A DNA stretch of 64,000 nt. Source: CAVRAZ01 sp963719135 (GTDB lineage: Bacteria; Pseudomonadota; Gammaproteobacteria; DSM-19610). Below the pieces are notes generated by a model. The model was not told the DNA's origin, ran no database searches, and saw nothing but the letters and a program-made list of their open reading frames with translations. Numbering within the stretch: position 1 is the first letter of the stretch; each line of letters opens with the position of its first letter. The translations under genes were made by a program, and so were the position numbers. Shown here one piece after another: positions 61,629-64,000 of the stretch. Where the stretch lies: positions 1 to 64,000 of the forward strand of contig CAVRAZ010000011.1 in NCBI GenBank assembly GCA_963719135.1, given 5' to 3'.

Positions 61629-61645
61629 GGCAGACTTTGTGCCAG
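61629..61645 (-). promoter_or_regulatory. Sigma-54 promoter of the outer-membrane channel gene
   Basis: Read on the minus strand: CTGGCACAAAGTCTGCC, with GG at 61643-61642, exactly N10, and GC at 61631-61630. Predicted +1 is near 61618, giving a leader of about 28 nt. The sequence is closest to the promoter of peptide gene 49720. Confidence 0.85.
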
Positions 61646-61843
61646 TCACCATAGCGCGCTTGGCCATGTTGGATAACCATAACTATATCCATCACTTGAA
61701 ATGCAACGCTCCATTGCCGGCCGGTGCCGCCGCGCGCCCGGACTGTTGGCGGCATGCCAACTGACCCGACCATTGTGTGGGCTGCCGCATGACACCTCGG
61801 GGCGTGAAGCCCCGGGGCGCGGCGGGCGGCGACGAGCGACGGC

Positions 61844-62659
61844 CTATTGATTAATTTTAGTCTTGTCTTCGTCTTCGTCAGGCGCGACCGGACGGGGCGC
61901 GAAGGGATTGAACAGCGTCTTGGTGATCTGACTGTCGTCGGCGCGCACCACGACCACGGAGACATTGTCCCGCGCGCCGTGTTCGAGTGCGCTCTCGACC
62001 AGCCGGTCCGCCGCTTCCTGACAGGTGCCCGAGGCGAGGATGCGCTGAATGTCCTGGGCGGTGACCTCGTTGTACAGCCCGTCGGTGCACAGCAGAAAGA
62101 CATCGCCGTCGCAGGCGTCGTGGATTTCCGCGTCCACCTCGACCGTGTCGGCCACGCCGACGGCGCGCGTGATGACGTTGGAGCCCGGCATGCGCCTGGC
62201 CTCCTGGCGGCTGATGACGCCGCGCGAAATCAGCTCCTCGACCTGACTGTGGTCGCGCGTCAGTTGCTTGAGCTGGCCCTGCCGCAGCCGGTAGATGCGG
62301 CTGTCGCCGGCCCACACCGCGATGCAGTGGTTCTCGAACACCAGCAGCACGGCGACGGTGCTGCCGATGATCTGCTGGCCCCGGCGACCGGCCTCGATGG
62401 CGAGTTCGCGATTCACCACCTGCAGCGAGCGCCGCACTTCCTCGAGCAGACCGCCGAGCGTGTCGGTATGGCGGATGTCGCGCAGGGCGTCGACCACCAT
62501 TCGGCTGGCCACTTCGCCGGCCGCGTGCCCGCCCATGCCGTCGGCCACCGCCCAGACGCCGCGCGCGCCGAGTTCCAGACAGGCGTCCTCGTTGAGCTGG
62601 CGCACAAGTCCGACGTGCGTCCGCGATGCCGATGACCAGTGCAAAGTGTCGACGCTCAT
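61844..62659 (-). CDS. PP2C-type Ser/Thr phosphatase, copy 2
   Basis: 271 residues with RQLNEDACLELGARGVWAVA, DGMGGHAAGEVAS, GSTVAVLLVFENHCIAVWAG, DSRIYRLRQGQ, TRDHSQVEEL, FLLCTDGLYNEV and GARDNVSVVVV; all metal-binding aspartates are present. Same order of motifs as copy 1 (31388-32245) but clearly diverged, with a C-terminal charged tail. Probably a partner for FHA proteins and kinase; no kinase gene is next to it inside the window. Confidence 0.93.
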   Translation of the reverse strand: MSVDTLHWSSASRTHVGLVRQLNEDACLELGARGVWAVADGMGGHAAGEVASRMVVDALRDIRHTDTLGGLLEEVRRSLQVVNRELAIEAGRRGQQIIGSTVAVLLVFENHCIAVWAGDSRIYRLRQGQLKQLTRDHSQVEELISRGVISRQEARRMPGSNVITRAVGVADTVEVDAEIHDACDGDVFLLCTDGLYNEVTAQDIQRILASGTCQEAADRLVESALEHGARDNVSVVVVRADDSQITKTLFNPFAPRPVAPDEDEDKTKINQ

Positions 62660-62730
62660 GTGGCGCTCAGTGGTTCCGGCGGGCCGGCACCGGTTGCGCG
62701 CGGACCGCCGCGCGCCGCCCGCCGGCCGGG

Positions 62731-63171
62731 CTAGATTTCAATGGCGCCGATCCAGGTGTCGTGCACATTGCAGACGCTCAGCGCATACAACACGCCCTGG
62801 TAAGTGTCGAGCGAGAACTCGGACCGGGGACGACCGGGCACCATCGGGTCGAACATGTGCTCCGCCAGAAAGTGGAAATCCGCGTCCAGCAGGACGTGCT
62901 TGATGATGTAGTGCTTGATGCCATCGTTCTCGTGCCGGGTCTCGACCCGGACCGTCAACTTGCCCTCGGAACCCGACTGCGTTTCGATGTTGGGCGCATG
63001 ACTGGCGACCTTCTTGCTCCAGCGCCCGGACGCTTCGCTCGTATAGAACACACCGCCGGCCATCGGGCCCGTAAGTGCCGGAACGGACGGCATGCCGACC
63101 GCCCACCGCGGCGCCAGAACACCCGTCGCACCGGCGAACAATCCGAATCGAATCAGTGACCTTCTATCCAT
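62731..63171 (-). CDS. Tat-exported desulfoferrodoxin/superoxide-reductase-like protein
   Basis: 146 residues. A twin-arginine signal (MDRRSLIRFGLFAGATGVLA) is followed by RVETRHENDGIKHYIIKHVL and a C-terminal LYALSVCNVHDTWIG. The two N-side histidines and the CxxH pair match the Fe(His)4Cys centre of superoxide reductases; one His position is not certain. It lacks the rubredoxin-like desulforedoxin domain. Periplasmic superoxide or thiosulfate-related redox roles are known for relatives; no partner gene is adjacent. Confidence 0.7.
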   Translation of the reverse strand: MDRRSLIRFGLFAGATGVLAPRWAVGMPSVPALTGPMAGGVFYTSEASGRWSKKVASHAPNIETQSGSEGKLTVRVETRHENDGIKHYIIKHVLLDADFHFLAEHMFDPMVPGRPRSEFSLDTYQGVLYALSVCNVHDTWIGAIEI

Positions 63172-63407
63172 CTTTAACTCCCTTCATTAAGAATTCTGCC
63201 AAGCTGTCTGAGCATGTTCGAGCGCACGGCAGAGTGGCAGCCGCCGCCCCCACAGCGCGATGTACAACACCCGTAAAGCGTCTTTCGCGCCGGTGATCGA
63301 TACGGCGTAGTACCGCACAATACCCCGCGGCTCACACCGGCGGAGCCTCCGCTCTTCCAACTCTAGCCCAAACCCCGGATAAGACAAAATTCAGATTCGT
63401 CCCGGTG

Positions 63408-64000
63408 TCAGTGCACCCGGTAGCGCACCCGCTCGACGCCGGCCTGATCGACCGGCAGCCCCAGCGCAATGGTGCCGGTTCCGACGAGGAAAGTGCCCTC
63501 ACCGCGCAGAAAGATTTCATTGCCGCCCTGTGCCTGCACGAACGTACCGTTGGTGCTCTGATCGGTGAGGAAGAACCCGTTGCGCCGCGGTTCGATCAGG
63601 CAGTGCAGGCGCGATATTCGCTCCGAGACGATCTGTATGTCCGCTTCCGGGCTGCGCCCCAGGCGCACCGGCACGTGGGAATGGCGCAGGTCGAGGCTTG
63701 CGTCCGACCAGGCCAGCGACAGCATCGCCGCCCCCTCGGCCGCCCCCTGCACCTGGCCGGGTGTCACCGCGAACAGGCGCGTCACTTCGCTCGGCCGCCA
63801 GACGATTTCATAGACCGGCTGCGGCTCGGCAAAGCCCTTCAGTCGGGTGACGTCGATCAGACGCGAGACCGGATAGTCGCGGCCGGCGAGCGTCTGCGCG
63901 GCCTCGACCCCGGTCAGTATCTGCCCCTCCCGCGCGAGCGCCGCCATGCGCGCAGCCAGATTGACCGTGTTGCCGAACACATCGCCGTCCGGCTCCTCGA
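63408..64000 (-). CDS. Class III adenylate/guanylate cyclase-FHA protein, C-terminal part
   Basis: At least 197 residues in the window; the gene continues past position 64000. The visible N-side (DGDVFGNTVNLAARMAALAR, then EGQILTG) is the C-terminal end of a class III nucleotide cyclase catalytic domain with the conserved NxxxR. A linker follows, then an FHA domain (VPVRLGRSPEADIQIVSERI, SRLHCLIEPRR, STNGTFVQAQ). Cyclase and phosphothreonine sensing in one protein fits a kinase-controlled messenger supply, and the exporter has CNB-like domains. Ends at 63408 with TGA. Confidence 0.88.
   Translation of the reverse strand, partial: EEPDGDVFGNTVNLAARMAALAREGQILTGVEAAQTLAGRDYPVSRLIDVTRLKGFAEPQPVYEIVWRPSEVTRLFAVTPGQVQGAAEGAAMLSLAWSDASLDLRHSHVPVRLGRSPEADIQIVSERISRLHCLIEPRRNGFFLTDQSTNGTFVQAQGGNEIFLRGEGTFLVGTGTIALGLPVDQAGVERVRYRVH

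Overview
The window is high-GC DNA from a gammaproteobacterium. The conserved block ffs-dnaX-ybaB-recR, a LysR regulator, an arsenosugar cluster (arsS plus two glycosyltransferase-type genes), a PA3496-like protein and LpxL-type acylation all point that way. A relative of the Chromatiales or another sulfur-oxidising group is a guess from overall flavour only. No rRNA or tRNA gene was recognised.

Layout. 1-3335: the right part of an IS21-type element (istA, istB) inserted into an older IS4/IS1634-type transposase, of which only the C-terminal part lies in the window. 3495-13157: DUF1624 membrane protein, a HAMP-PAS-GGDEF-EAL protein, recR/ybaB/dnaX/SRP RNA, a DUF523-DUF1722 protein and a beta-CASP metallo-beta-lactamase. 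13206-24571: photolyase, small proteins, arsenosugar genes, a K+-channel-like protein and a lipid A acyltransferase, with an unusual number of broken genes. 24748-32245: a signalling block with a VWA-FHA protein, two DUF4399 proteins, an SH3-formylglycine-type protein, a Ser/Thr kinase and a PP2C phosphatase. 32628-37575 and 48906-50394: seven small genes for peptides with a shared leader ending in Gly-Gly, interleaved with DUF1326/DUF2182. 37678-43099: a DUF364/SagB-like/Fe-S/NifX-like cluster. 43033-48429: a repeat-rich accessory stretch with a duplicated acetyltransferase, a second channel-like protein and decayed genes. 50782-64000: a sigma-54 activator, a C39-peptidase ABC exporter with two cyclic-nucleotide-binding-like domains, a PpiC-type isomerase, an HlyD adaptor, a double-FHA membrane protein, a NodT/TolC-type outer-membrane protein, a second PP2C phosphatase, a Tat-exported superoxide-reductase-like protein and the C-terminal part of an adenylate cyclase-FHA protein.

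Main result. The peptide genes, exporter and regulator look like one system. Six of the seven peptide genes, and the outer-membrane channel gene, are preceded by GG-N10-GC sites of the sigma-54 -24/-12 type. The only sigma-54 activator in the window overlaps the exporter gene by an ATGA junction. In five peptide genes the predicted transcript begins with the same stem-loop (ATGAGC, 8-9 nt loop, GCTCAT) starting at predicted +2, and four to five share a GGGGGTC-TTCG-GACCCCC-type terminator. The Gly-Gly leaders fit the C39 peptidase. The mature parts of 39-78 residues have no cysteine, and five end in a nearly constant motif (GSVV, I or L, then PQ). The kinase, phosphatases, FHA proteins and cyclase at both ends suggest control by phosphorylation and perhaps a cyclic nucleotide; this link is inference.

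Decay. At least eight genes carry an in-frame stop, frameshift, deletion or truncation. This is either genuine gene loss or assembly error, and raw reads would decide.
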